From Epiperipatus broadwayi (taxonomy: Eukaryota; Onychophora; Udeonychophora; Euonychophora; Peripatidae), in the NCBI GenBank assembly GCA_028023455.1, contig JAQFVV010012400.1, positions 17,663,490 to 17,727,489 on the forward strand: a DNA stretch of 64,000 nucleotides, given 5' to 3'. A program made the translations under genes and the position numbers. Every line of letters begins with the position of its first letter. The stretch's first letter is position 1. The notes below the pieces were generated by a model. That model was given only the letters and a program-made list of their open reading frames with translations, had not been told where the DNA came from and ran no database searches. Below, in pieces: positions 37,413-48,135 of the stretch.

Positions 37413-38460
37413 AATTAAAAATTATTTCTATTTCAGATATAAATTTTAAGCTTTAGTTAAAGAGAACTCAACATCTCTCTTTTTTCTTATATATTTTTAA
37501 AAATATATTTAAAACTTCCATCCCACCACACATTCTTGAAATAGATGAAGAAAGATATTGGAAAAAAATAAATGACTTCAAAATATCAATTGGCTTAAGT
37601 TTTCCTCTCTTACACATGATTTCATCATTTGTTTGACATTTATCAGCAGTAAATTATACTTAATTTACAAGTTTGAAATTTTTTGCTCTCACAACTTTGT
37701 TACTAACTACATCAGCTATATTTACTAATGATTATTATTAATTATTTATTAAACTAGAGATTATCTCTAGATATAAACTAAATTTTAGCTTAAGATTAAT
37801 GCATTTGTTTTTAATTATACATAAACATTCCGGAACAACTCAACTTCTTTTTTTTTTTAATATGTGCATTACTTTATTAAGTCATATTTAAAATGTCAAC
37901 TTTGCCATATTTCTTAAAATATATAAATAAAGGCAAGTCAAATTGTGAATTTAGAAAAAATGACTTCTAAATCAATAATAATAATTTGGCATTGAAAATT
38001 ACTGAACATAGATGAAGACTTCTGTAAGAGAGGGAGAATTGAGCCAATTAATGAATGCAGGATCAGCATATACACATATCTTGGGGGTCATTTGCTTTTC
38101 CCCAGATGTCATATGTTTCAAGAATGTAGAGTAAAATAAAAGTAACTTAAAAAAGATATTATACATGAAAAAAGAGAGATAAAGTTGAATTATTCTATGT
38201 GTTTATGTGTAATTAAAAATAGATATCTTTAACAGACTCAAAGTTTATATCTGGGTTTGAGATAATCTCTAATTTAATAAATGCTTGTTTTAACAATCAT
38301 TAATGTTGTATCTGAAGTATCAGTGTCAAAGTTGAGAATGCAGAAAGATTGATACTTGTAAATTAAGCTATAATAATCTATTTTATGAAGTCTAGTTTTT
38401 AATTTTCTTCCTATTATAACTTCTTTTAATCATCATGATAAATTGTCACATTAATAATTT
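37413..38460. other. AT-rich spacer
   Basis: No coding or repeat feature recognised. Confidence 0.4.
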
Positions 38461-38492
38461 ATTAATCAAATTTTATTTGGTTATCATCATCA

Positions 38493-38753
38493 TCAACCAT
38501 TATCAATCCACTGCAGGATAAATGTCTCTCCAAGTTTAATCCAACTTCTCCAATTTTTAGCTTCTCTTCTCCACATCACTCCTGCACACTTTCTTATTTC
38601 ATCCATCCATCTCCCGTGTGATCTCTTTCTGGGTCTTTTACAATCTCTTGGAATCCAGTTTAAGATTTCAATCGTCCATCTATTATAATCTCTTCTAGCA
38701 ATATGTCCAGCCCAACTCCAATCTTTTAAATTTTTCAATGAGGTCAGTAACAC
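38493..38753 (-). pseudogene. RTE ORF, C-terminal fragment
   Basis: 86 codons containing the RTE C-terminal signature WAGHIARRDYNRWTIEILNW, followed by an arginine-rich RPRKRSHGRWMDEIRK and a terminal W-R-R-E-A...SWIKLGE. It continues the frame of 38872-39567 after a frameshift or deletion between 38754 and 38871. It ends just before the simple-repeat tail. In RTE elements this region follows the thumb and is widely conserved in animals. Confidence 0.8.
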
Positions 38754-38871
38754 CTGTTTGTTCTCTTACCCATACAGTGCGTTTTCGATCTCTTCTTATT
38801 ACTCCCAACATGCATCTCTCCATACTCCTTTGAGTGGTCTGGAGTCTCTATATTGCTCTTCTATTAAGTGT

Positions 38872-39567
38872 TCAAGTCTCAGATCCATAAGTAAGAACTG
38901 GTAAAACACATTTGTTAAAAACCTTCCTTTTCAAACACATAGGCATATTTCCTTTTAGTATCAAGTTATTTCTACCAAAAGCACTCCAACCAAGTTTAAT
39001 TCTATGATTAATTTCATCCATTATGTTTCCATCTGTATTAATAATCTGACCAAGGTATTTGTAATTGTTAACTTCTTCTAATTCATCATAATCAATCTTT
39101 ATTTTCATATTATGAGCAAATTGATTAAACATTACTTTAGTTTTTTTAACATTTATCTTTAGTCCTACTTTCCTACTTCCATCTGATAACTCCTGCAACA
39201 TTTCCTGCAGCTCTGAAGCATTATTTGCAAAAACAACTATATCATCTGCAAAATCTACATGACTTAAATAATTTCCATTTGCTTTCACTCCTTTAGTTTC
39301 CCATTTTAATCTACAAAATACTTCTTGCAGCACTGCTGTAAAAAGTTTTGGAGATATGGAGTCACCTTGTCTTACACCTTTCTCAATGTTGATTTTTTCA
39401 GTATCATTATGTAATCTAATTGTTGCTGTTGCATTTTTATAAATATTCTTTAAAATATGACAATATCCTGGATCTATACCTTGATGATCCAATGCTTTAA
39501 TCACTGAAGAAATGTTTATAGAATCAAATGCCTTTTCATAATCTACAAATCCAAAACATAATAGCAA
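38872..39567 (-). pseudogene. RTE reverse transcriptase fragment
   Basis: 231 codons with the canonical RT motifs in order: DYEKAFDSI (first catalytic Asp), GVRQGDSISPKLFTAVLQEV (motif B), FADDIVVFA (the FADD active site, second and third Asp), KTKVMFN, YKYLGQII and KLGWSAFGRN, ending PVLTYGSET. The finger region and the endonuclease domain are absent because of 5' truncation, and the frame breaks at about 38871, so it is inactive. It shows high similarity in motif layout to RTE/BovB-type elements. Confidence 0.9.
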
Positions 39568-39665
39568 CTCATATTCATTTATCCTTTCTATAACTTATCT
39601 CAATACCTGGATATGATCTACTGTACTAAAACCACTTTTAAATCTAGCTTGTTCCCTTATTTGGT

Positions 39666-40856
39666 GGAAATCCAATGTTTTTATTTGTTTTTATGTTCTT
39701 ATTTGTTTTTATTTGGTTATACAAATAGTCAAACCAGAAAATAATAAAAGCTCATTTTTTCATATCCATATATTACTTAGTGATAAAAATGCTAACCACC
39801 ATACACACTCTCACACACACATATATATAAAAGATAATGGTTTTTAGAAATGCTATTGCTGAACAAAATCTCTGCAACATCCCTTTACAAAGAAATGGAA
39901 AAAACAAAGTCGTTATATATCAAGCTTTTCAATTGATAAATAATGGTGATTTTAGTGATTTGTTTTATTCTTGCTCTACTCTTCAGGTAAGGATAATTGG
40001 ATACCCATTTATCAAAAGTAATAAATAGGTAAATAAGTGGGGTGCAAGTTATTTACCTGAAAAAAATTCTAGATCTAGTTAAAACTTGAGTAATTTTTGT
40101 TCTAGATTTTAATTAAGTTTGGGATTAATCTAGCTCAAGAGCAAAACCACATAAAAGCATGACAAATAGATGCATACATTACCATCGTGCCATGAAGTCT
40201 ACACACATGCCTATTACCTCTCCTATATAAAATAAAAAATGGTAGATCAAATGCCTGTCTAATATAGAAATGGCAATTACTCACCTGATTAGTCAATTGC
40301 TATTCAAGGAGGTATTTATGACTATCTACCTGAGTTGGCTATAAGCTTCTACTTCAGAAAACCATTTTAAGATTATTTTAAAGTCTTCAGCTAGTTTTTT
40401 TAAGTAAGTTGTAAACATGGTAGGTAGATATACTATCTATTGCAAAATAAGATGATTATATAAAGATGTAAGAGCACAGACACACATGAATATATTTACA
40501 TTTTAAAGTATAATAATGGTTAATATTATATAAATTAAGCAGAAGTATTTTCAATTATGTTATAATCATTATTAATTGAAATCACATAAACAAAAACAAG
40601 CGTATATCACATGATTTTCCAAAAACTTTGTATATCGATATTAGCAGATTGTCTATTATACAGTCTGCAAAATTTGTTTATAAAAATTGCCTATTTATAA
40701 AAACTGCCTCTTTAATTTTTTTCTTTTATGATGTCATTCCATCAGTCAATATTTTTGTGTTATCTAAGTTAAAAATAAATTTAAAATGGCAAGATTTTTC
40801 ATAGTCAAAATTGTGTGGCAGTATGAGACTGATTATTTTTACATGATTGCTCTTTT
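39666..40856. other. AT-rich spacer
   Basis: No supported gene. The frame 39837-40028 has protein-like sequence (NAIAEQNLCNIPLQRNGKNK) but no family, splice or repeat context. CA-rich repeats occur near 39805. Confidence 0.35.
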
Positions 40857-40975
40857 AGTCTTTTTCCTAAAGGATATCTCAGTTCTCCTATGTATGATTT
40901 TTCGCACTGCATACAATTTAATATATAGGTTTTTTTTTTGTTTTGCATTTTAGGAATAGTTTTTTTTTAGAATTA
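40857..40975 (-). pseudogene. Penelope-like GIY-YIG fragment
   Basis: On the minus strand, 40930-40862 translates as ILNCMQCEKSYIGELRYPLG, matching the C..C...YIGE.....L motif of Penelope-type GIY-YIG domains. The preceding minus sequence ATTCCTAAAATGCAAAAC is also found next to the palindrome at 42771. It is a short isolated relic. Confidence 0.55.
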
Positions 40976-41681
40976 ATAATCAATCGGTTTACATTTGGAG
41001 AAACATAAAATAAAACATTGTATTTATCACAAAATATTTTTTGATAAATTTTGATTGAATATTATTTTAAAATGGTGTAGATACCCGTTTTTTTACTATT
41101 ATTTTTATTTATATTACTATTGTATGATTTATTATTGCACTTATTTAATATATTTAGAATTTATCTTCTATCATAGTCTTTTATATTTAAAAGTTATTAA
41201 GACTAAGACTCAGTCTTGAGCCTCCGAGTATTTCAATGGTGATTTCATATTATTTATTGACATATATTAAAATATTAGATAAAATTCATCCTACAGTTTA
41301 AAACTACATCAAAAAACTAATCTTTATACAACAATAGAGGAAAAAGATAAATTGGTATCATTATATCTTTTCATAGTTGTTGGCATTTACATAACTTACT
41401 GGGCGGTAAAGTTACTTCCATTTCATTTATATATCCTACATTTATAAGTTCTTAAGAAAATAATTCAATATTTTAAATTTTATCACTTTTATAATTACAT
41501 AACTTTTCATAAAATGGTTAGCTTTAAATCCTTTTTACATCACGATGAAAAATTATGTTGTTATAGAAATGATAAAATCCAAAATATTGACCTATATTCC
41601 TAAATCTTATAGAAGACAAATTCTCCATGTATTAAATAAGTTTAATAATAAATCTTAATAATATTAGTATAAATTAAGAGG

Positions 41682-41859
41682 TTTACTAGCACACTTTCAA
41701 ACTGTAATTTTAAACAGAAGGCAATCAATCTTTTATGTATGCACTGCACTACTGTATTCAATAAATATTGTTTCAACAAAAAGAATATTTATTGAATATA
41801 ACAATACAGTACATGTGTAAAAGATTAATTGCCTTCTAGTTTGAAGCTGTACTAGTAAA
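41682..41859. repeat. Foldback, about 75-bp arms
   Basis: The left arm TTTACTAGCACACTTTCAAA...GGCAATCAATCTTTTA and the right arm (TAAAAGATTAATTGCCTTCT...CTAGTAAA) are inverted repeats around an AATAAATATTG core. A diverged half copy lies at 42255-42345. Confidence 0.7.
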
Positions 41860-41929
41860 TATCTGAGTTTATTACAATAATTCTAACATCTCTTCATATT
41901 AACATGCAGTAAATGTTGCACAATAAATT

Positions 41930-42112
41930 CATAAGCACTTGTTGATTTCAAGTTCAGATGAAAAGTTATAAGTTAATAAACATAAACTAATTAATTGCAC
42001 TGAACCAGCTGTCAGCAAAACATTAACAAAATTACAGTGCAATTAATTAATTTATGTTTATCAATTTATATCTTTTCTTCTGAACTCAAAGTCACAGAGT
42101 GCTTAAAAATTA
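41930..42112. repeat. Foldback, about 80-bp arms
   Basis: The halves containing AAACATAAACTAATTAATTG and CAATTAATTAATTTATGTTT are inverted repeats, extended outwards by GCACTTGTTGATTTC / GAGTGCTT-type matches. It lies immediately after the preceding foldback. Confidence 0.65.
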
Positions 42113-42363
42113 TCTAGTTTAATGAACAGGATTAATACATTGAGATTTACACGTAATAAAGAAAATGGAAGTAAAATCATTTATAACTGAATTTAGGTAT
42201 AAAGCATAAGATGGCTGCTCTTATCTTTTCAAAGACTCTATCTTGTATCTTGGATCGAGAGTTTCCTAATATTCAACAAAAACAACATTGATTAAATATA
42301 ACAGTGCAGCACATATGTAAATGGTTGATAACCTTCTGTTTAAAATATTAATATAAATAAAGA

Positions 42364-42555
42364 GGGTTTAAACCCAGACTTTCAGGCTTCCTTTAATCAT
42401 CCATTCCATCTTATACAACTGATACATATTACCACTTATATGCAAAAAAAGATAAATGATCTCAAATAGCCTTTTTTGTATGTATGTGGCCATGGGTATT
42501 GATTGTATAAGATGGAGTAGATGACTAAAGAGAACTTCAATATCTAGATTCAAAT
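42364..42555. repeat. Inverted pair of tRNA-like SINE segments
   Basis: The minus strand at 42420-42366 reads ATAAGATGGAATGGATG ... GTCTGGGTTTAAACC and the plus strand at 42508-42555 reads ATAAGATGGAGTAGATG ... CTAGATTCAAATCCCC: the same tRNA-like unit in opposite orientation. It is related to the unit at 33100-33245. The 94-codon frame 42368-42652 is not a gene. Confidence 0.5.
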
Positions 42556-42770
42556 CCCCTCCAATGACAGCTAGATAAAAAGTATATACAATATACTTGT
42601 ATTCAAATATATATACAAGTAAAAATGATAAAAATATGGATAGGTATGCCATTTAAAAATAATTTTTAATCCAAATTTATTTTTAAAAAAATTTAGTAAT
42701 AAATACAATATTTCATTTTATTTTTCTCCAAATGTAAATGATTGATTACTAATTCTTAAAATCATATTCC

Positions 42771-42777
42771 TAAAATG

Positions 42778-42815
<38 letters not shown>

Positions 42816-42849
42816 CATTTTAGGAATATATTTTGCGATATTTGATGAT

Positions 42850-42887
<38 letters not shown>

Positions 42888-42895
42888 ATCATCAA
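42771..42895. repeat. Two adjacent (TA)n-cored palindromes
   Basis: CCTAAAATGCAATATA...TATATTGCATTTTAGG (42771-42827) and GATGATTGATATAT...ATATATCAATCATC (42845-42895) are perfect palindromes built on TA repeats. The second abuts the outer end of the Penelope-like inverted arm. ORFs in this stretch are IY-repeat artefacts. Confidence 0.85.
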
Positions 42896-43093
42896 AACTA
42901 CCCCAAATCTAAAATTAAACCAGACCAGCATAAAAATAATATTAAAACACAACCTAAGGTTTCACTGCTACAAGCAGACTTCTCAAGTGTAAAGAACTAC
43001 AAAAAAACTACACAATATATATACTATTAAAAACTACCCACAAATCCATTCACTTCCCATCCACCCTTAATATTAAAAGAACTCTTAAATAAG

Positions 43094-43600
43094 TTAAATT
43101 GCTTCAGAATAATAAATTTTCAATAATAAAGACTCTTTAATTCTTCTTTTGATTTCATTTCTCTCAAAGAAGACAACCTTAGCTTCATCAAAATCAATAG
43201 TGTGGCCTGTATCTTTTTCATGGACATACAAAGCAGAACTAAGATATCTATTTTTAACTCTACTTTTATGAACCTTTATTCTTTCATTTAAACTCAAACT
43301 ACTCTGACCTATGTAAACCTTCTTACAAAATAAACAAGGAATAAAATATACTACACCAGGAATAGTCTTTCTATCAAAAACTTCTTTTGTATTATTTAAT
43401 AAATTATTCAATGTAACACCCCTTTTCCAAGCAATTTTCTTATTTCCAAACAATTTACTATTTCTACACACAATTTTATAAGAAGACAATTTAAATGGCA
43501 AAGAAATAAAATCATATTTTTCTTTAACCTTTACATCCTTACAAATATTACTATTAAATAAAATACTTTTAACAAATTTATCAGAGTATCCAACACTCAA
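43094..43600 (-). pseudogene. Penelope-like ORF, GIY-YIG endonuclease region
   Basis: 168 codons: a linker (KYDFISLPFKLSSYKIVCRN, WKRGVTLNNLLNNTKEVFDR), then the GIY-YIG domain GVVYFIPCLFCKKVYIGQSS with C..C, followed by LNERIKVHKSRVK, HEKDTGHTIDFDEAKVVFFE and an acidic-basic tail RRIKESLLLKIY. This corresponds to the C-terminal half of a Penelope-like polyprotein. It is frameshifted relative to the upstream pieces at 43622-43807 and 43827-44129. The final part is duplicated in inverted orientation at 44178-44350. Confidence 0.8.
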
Positions 43601-43621
43601 ATAATCTTTATAAAATTGATA

Positions 43622-43807
43622 TTACTGAAACAAAGCAACCCCACTAGAATTATTTAATTTAATATTCCTATGACAATAATCCCTTAAAGCAGCTACTTTA
43701 TGAGATACAGACTGATAGCTATCAGGTTTAATTATAGATCTTAATTCTTTACTTTTAACTAAATGACTGCACAATAAACAATTAGTTTCTATATTTCTAA
43801 TCACCAA
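43622..43807 (-). pseudogene. Penelope-like ORF, RT-endonuclease connector fragment
   Basis: 61 codons containing KPDSYQSVSHKVAALRDYCH, the region after the RT palm where Penelope-like proteins have a conserved S-H-K...L..R segment. It is broken from its neighbours by a stop at 43622 and a frameshift near 43810. Order and spacing agree with a single ancestral ORF. Confidence 0.6.
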
Positions 43808-43826
43808 AAGATCTAAAAATTTTAAC

Positions 43827-44129
43827 TTACCAAAATCTAATCCCCCCGCCTTCTAACACAAATTTTATAGAAGGATCAAAACAATTAAACTCATATACAA
43901 ATTCCTTCAATTTATCATTCTCAACTACAAATAAACAATCATCAACATATCTGACAAATAATTTTACATATAAACAATTCTTTTTAATAATAATTTCTTC
44001 TCCCATAAAACTAATACAAACTGAACATACTAAAGGAGAAATAATATAAGCTATTATCCACTCTTCCTTAATCTTATAAAAATTACCTTTATAAGTAAAA
44101 TACATAGAATCTTCCAATAACAAAAGCAA
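43827..44129 (-). pseudogene. Penelope-like reverse transcriptase fragment
   Basis: 100 codons with the Pen-type RT core: FTYKGNFYKIKEEWIIAYII (motif B region; the usual Q..G..MG has decayed), PLVCSVCISFMGEEI, then KLFVRYVDDCLFVVEND carrying the YVDD catalytic pair, and FEL-like downstream sequence. The upstream RT motifs are missing because the element is truncated at about 44180 where the inverted copy begins. Confidence 0.8.
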
Positions 44130-44588
44130 ATCTTTAATTATCTTAATTTTATTTTTTTTGATAAAGAACTTTTCTTAATAGTAGAGTTAAAAATAGATAT
44201 CTTAGTTCTGCTTTGTATGTCCATGAAAAAGATACAGGTCACACTATTGATTTTGATGAAGCTAAGGTTGTCTTCTTTGAGAGAAATGAAATCAAAAGAA
44301 TAATTAAAGAGTCTTTATTATTGAAAATTTATTATTCTGAAGCAATTTAACTTATTTAAGAGTTACTTTTAATATTAAGGGTGGATGGGAAGTGAATGGA
44401 TTTGTGGGTAGTTTTTAATAGTATATATATTGTGTAGTTTTTTTGTAGTTCTTTACACTTGAGAAGTCTGCTTGTAGCAGTGAAACCTTAGGTTGTGTTT
44501 TAATATTATTTTTATGCTGGTCTGGTTTAATTTTAGATTTGGGGTAGTTTTGATTTTATATTGACTAGTTTAGCTTTATGCTTGTAAT

Positions 44589-44589
<1 letters not shown>

Positions 44590-44677
<88 letters not shown>

Positions 44678-44680
44678 CGA
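44590..44680. repeat. Compound (TA)n(CA)n(TA)n(TG)n microsatellite
   Basis: TA repeats at 44591-44622, a short CACACA, TA repeats to about 44654, then about 12 TG units. It lies just outside the Penelope-like element. Confidence 0.95.
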
Positions 44681-45060
44681 ATGCAAAAAATTAAACATTA
44701 GGGAAAGAACACTAACTACTAAACAATCATGAAAAAATGCTATAAATACTCAATGTAATACTGCCTCAGATTTCTTTGACCATGAAAAATTTTGCAATTT
44801 TAAATTTACTTTTAAGTGATATGCAACAAGAAATGTTTATAAACAAATTTAAAGATTGTATAATAAATAAGCTATTTGCTAATATCGATATACACAGTTC
44901 TTGGAAAATCATGTCATACCTGACTTTTTAAATCTGAAAAGTACTTTTGCTTAATTTATATATAATTTTTGTGATTATTTACCATTAATATAATTTAAAA
45001 TTTATATATAATTTTTAATAGATAATTTGTTACATATTTATATATTTCTGCATACAAAAA
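44681..45060. other. AT-rich spacer
   Basis: No feature recognised. Confidence 0.4.
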
Positions 45061-45453
45061 TCATTCAAAATAAGTTTTTCTGGTTTTAAAGTATTTTACT
45101 TTCCTTTTAAGCAATCTACTTAAAGTATTTTTATTATTATTATTATTTATTATTACTACTACTATTATTACTATTACTATTATTATTATTGCATAATCAT
45201 ATTTAGTATTAAAGCATTTGTCCCAACACTGCATTAACCTTTCAAAAATGTCTGCAAAAAATATTTTTTTAACTTCAGTTTCTTCTAGCAATGATTTGTA
45301 AATCAAGTTTCTGTGTGATACAGACTGAAGAAACTTTATATTATCTAAAAATAAGAAAGATGATTGATTATTTATCCATTCACATTGAATTGTATCATGC
45401 AAGTTCACAATTGGAAGAGATTCACTAGTAATATTTAAACATCTGGATGTCAC
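45061..45453 (-). pseudogene. Possible mariner-like transposase C-terminal relic
   Basis: 130 codons. The segment EVKKIFFADIFERLMQCWDK followed by CFNTKYDY resembles the C-terminal 'FF..GI..L..RW.KCI...G.YFE' pattern of mariner transposases. It is followed by an (ATT)n repeat translated as I/V/N runs (45125-45192), which cannot be part of a real protein, and then RKVKYFKTRKTYFE. The catalytic DDD region is not visible upstream. The assignment rests on one short motif and is tentative. Confidence 0.35.
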
Positions 45454-47411
45454 ATTGATAGATTTTTTATGATCAAAATAGTAATTGAATGATTAGTTGC
45501 TAGGAGATTATATGAATTTAAACAACAAATTAATAAGTTGAGATAAAGATCAATCACAGGAGAATTTAGTTCTTGAGTAGGTTCCCTATCACTGCTCTAA
45601 ACATCATAGTATACTGAATTGTATTTTAGTAAATGTTTTTGTAATAGTACATTGGACAGATGAATGAGTTTGTTTGGATTACTGAGAGCCATCAAATGTA
45701 GAGAAAATCAAAGCCACATTAACAGTAACTTTTATTTATTTAATAATGATAAATAAAAGGAAGAATCTGACAGGATATTGATGTCTATTACCAAGTAAAC
45801 AAAACTGTCTGGGTTTAAAAGATCAAATTGTTGAAGTTCTTTTAAATGGAGCAACAGTATATCAAATTATTTGAAACATGAAGACTGCCAGTTTCAAAAA
45901 TGATAATCCAAAAATGATGATTGCAGTCACTATGCTGAATTTCTTAACACAAAAGAAGCATGTCAAACTCAAGCACTAAAAATTCCAATTCCAAACATCA
46001 TGTATCCTTTTGGTGCTTAAATGTCAAAAATATTGTAACCTTCAGAGCAATAATTATTATTTTTTATTACACTCATTAAAAATGGGAACATGAACCTAGT
46101 AGAAAGTTTATGATTTTAAACTTCATATTTTGTGCTAAAATATACTATATATATTGTAATGGTAACCATGCATGGAACTAGCCAACTGGTGGCACAGACA
46201 AACAAAAATAAAAAGCAAGTGATAGTTTTAAACTAATCTGTTAAATACACAATCAACAATTATATAACAATAAAATTGAAGAGTAGTATTTGGGTTTTAT
46301 ATATAAAAATTACTTCAGTATAGGTATTAACAACTATTTGTTCTTATAACCATACATTCCAAACATTGCACATTGGTAAGCATGTTCTCAGAGCTATGGG
46401 GGGTTTTCTTTCTGTGAGTCATGTGTGTGGCACTAATTCTGTATAATCACTAGCATGTGTTACATAGAATAAAATGTATTATGATTGTGTGATAATTAAA
46501 TATAATTAACTCATGTAGTTTTAGAAAATGGAAAAGTATTATAAATTATAATTGCTTTAGTATATGCACAAAATAACAATTAGACAAATTAATAAATAAT
46601 AAAATAATTTACTAATGAAAGAATAAATCAATAGAATATTATTTGTAAATTTTCTCTTGAATACTTCTTAAGTTGAATATTATTAGGACAAAAGTTTAAA
46701 GCTTTTATACCTAACTGTTCTTTATAACTTTTCCCATATGTGTGTGTGTATATAAAAAAGATTATTTATTTTATTAAAATAGTTTCATTTGTGAACAAAA
46801 TATATTATCCTACTTGATAATATCAAATTTCAGTTTTCAGCCTATATTCTTTTATAGTTCATTATATTTTTTATTTGTTTGTCTTGAATATTCAAAAAAT
46901 ATATAAAACATTAAATTTCTTTCTTTTAGACTATCCTACCATTATGTCTTGAAAGTCTTCCATCATTCTTTGAAAATTTTTTCTCTTTTAATTATTATGA
47001 CAAAACATTAAATATAGTTACAAGTAGTGTTAGGTTTTTATTTTGCTTGAAATAAAAACTTTCTTGGCAATTTATCTGCAAGATTCTGTTTCTTTTATTC
47101 TTAGCAGCTTCTAATCATTGGCAGGGAAAATACTGGATAATGTTCTGAGGATAAGAGCTGATGTGCTATTTGCTTCAGTCTAATGCTGTATATTAAAAGA
47201 ATATTTGAACCTAATGAGTATTTTCATAACTTTTATTAAATCAAAGTAATTAAAATAAAAATTGACACTTCTTGTGTAATTTTTAACTTAATAGTTATTT
47301 CTCTTTTTTTCTTCTACTTCTTCAAACAAGAATGGGAAAAAATAAGAGAGAGAAAAAAACACTTGTTTTCCTGAAGGCTTGTGATGGTGGTGTTTTAGTT
47401 ATATTTATTGT
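45454..47411. other. Intergenic stretch
   Basis: Moderately less A/T-rich around 45590-46030 and 46360-46450 but no ORF, repeat partner or structure I can support. Confidence 0.35.
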
Positions 47412-47780
47412 TTGGACTATTTCCATCATCTAATATAAGTATTGAATATATTTAGAAAAAATTAACTTTATTTAAATAATTCAAATAAATTTAACCATTA
47501 GTAATAGCACATCAAACATGTTACTATAGAAATATTATTACCTTAAAATTTAATACTCAAGAATCAAAGGATCCAGGTTCAATTCATATGCTAGTACTGC
47601 CACTGGTCAGGCCATCAACACCTGAAGAACTGGGGAGAATAATACCTCTTGAAACATTGTGCATATACTAACCTGTCTGGTGTGCTATTACTAATAGTTA
47701 AATATATTTGGAATATTTAAATAAAGTTAAATGTTATTAAAGACATTCAATACTTATATTAGATGATGGAAATAATCCAA
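47412..47780. mobile_element. Terminal-inverted-repeat element carrying a tRNA-like core (copy 1)
   Basis: The inverted ends TTGGACTATTTCCATCATCT (47412) and AGATGATGGAAATAATCCAA (47761-47780) extend about 65 bp inwards. The inside has a tRNA-like region with B-box CAGGTTCAATTC (47575-47585) and a downstream CTGAAGAACTGGGG...CCTCTTGAAAC motif that can form a stem. A second copy with the same organisation is at 63117-63486. Confidence 0.7.
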
Positions 47781-48039
47781 AAAATAAATGCAACAGACAC
47801 TTGTTTCTTTTGCATATTACTGATTGCATTTACATATGAAAATTATTGCTTTATTTATAAATTTTTGGTATTGTCTCCTCAACAAATTTATAAAGTAATC
47901 TATTTTCTAACCAAGGGAAAATTAATTATATAAATATATCAGTACATATTTACTAAGTCAATAAACATCACATGATCACCATTTTTTACATATTTACACT
48001 TTTTACTTATTTACTAATATATAAAATTAAAAACGTGTG
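47781..48039. other. Spacer with isolated R1 terminus
   Basis: The R1 end sequence AACATCACATGATCACCATT stands alone at 47965-47984. The rest is A/T-rich. Confidence 0.5.
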
Positions 48040-48135
48040 AAGCACTTGAAAGAGAAGCTATAGAGAGTGCAAAAAATATTAAACACTAATTGCTTTCGAG
48101 GCCGTTTGCCTCATATTCATAGTGATAATGTGAAA
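48040..48135 (-). repeat. Penelope-type terminal motif
   Basis: Minus strand: CACTATGAATATGAGGC then AAACG then GCCTCGAAAGC and TTAGTG. A perfect 5-bp hairpin GAGGC/GCCTC is followed by GAAA, and outer segments CACTA/TAGTG can pair. This is the same architecture as the motif at 23966-24012 in the Penelope-like element, so it is probably a solo terminal-repeat fragment. Confidence 0.55.

Larger units (their letters stand above)
38462..39665 (-). mobile_element. RTE-clade LINE, 5' truncated
   Basis: Read on the minus strand, it runs from a truncated reverse transcriptase (about 39660) to the 3' end at 38462, with a terminal (GAT)n run (plus-strand ATCATCATCATC at 38484). Coding pieces are at 39567-38872 and 38753-38493, separated by a frameshifted stretch. 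This is the reference copy for the decayed relatives at 1-1640, 17765 and 27298. Confidence 0.85.
42893..44556 (-). mobile_element. Penelope-like element with about 370-bp inverted terminal copy
   Basis: The minus strand encodes RT and GIY-YIG pieces (44129-43094) and continues into a 3' region ending at 42893. The plus-strand segment 44178-44556 is an inverted, nearly identical copy of 42893-43263: both contain the 3' end of the GIY-YIG coding region and the following GGTTGTGTTTTAATATTA word. An inverted partial copy of the 3' end joined at a truncated 5' end is the hallmark arrangement of Penelope-type insertions. The outer edge of the inverted copy lies about 30 bp short of the TA/TG microsatellite at 44590-44680. 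Confidence 0.75.

Noticed and set aside
42770-43030. ORFs with IYIYIY runs at 42770-42952 and 42833-43030 (and 52572-52781)
   Set aside because: Translations of TA microsatellites.
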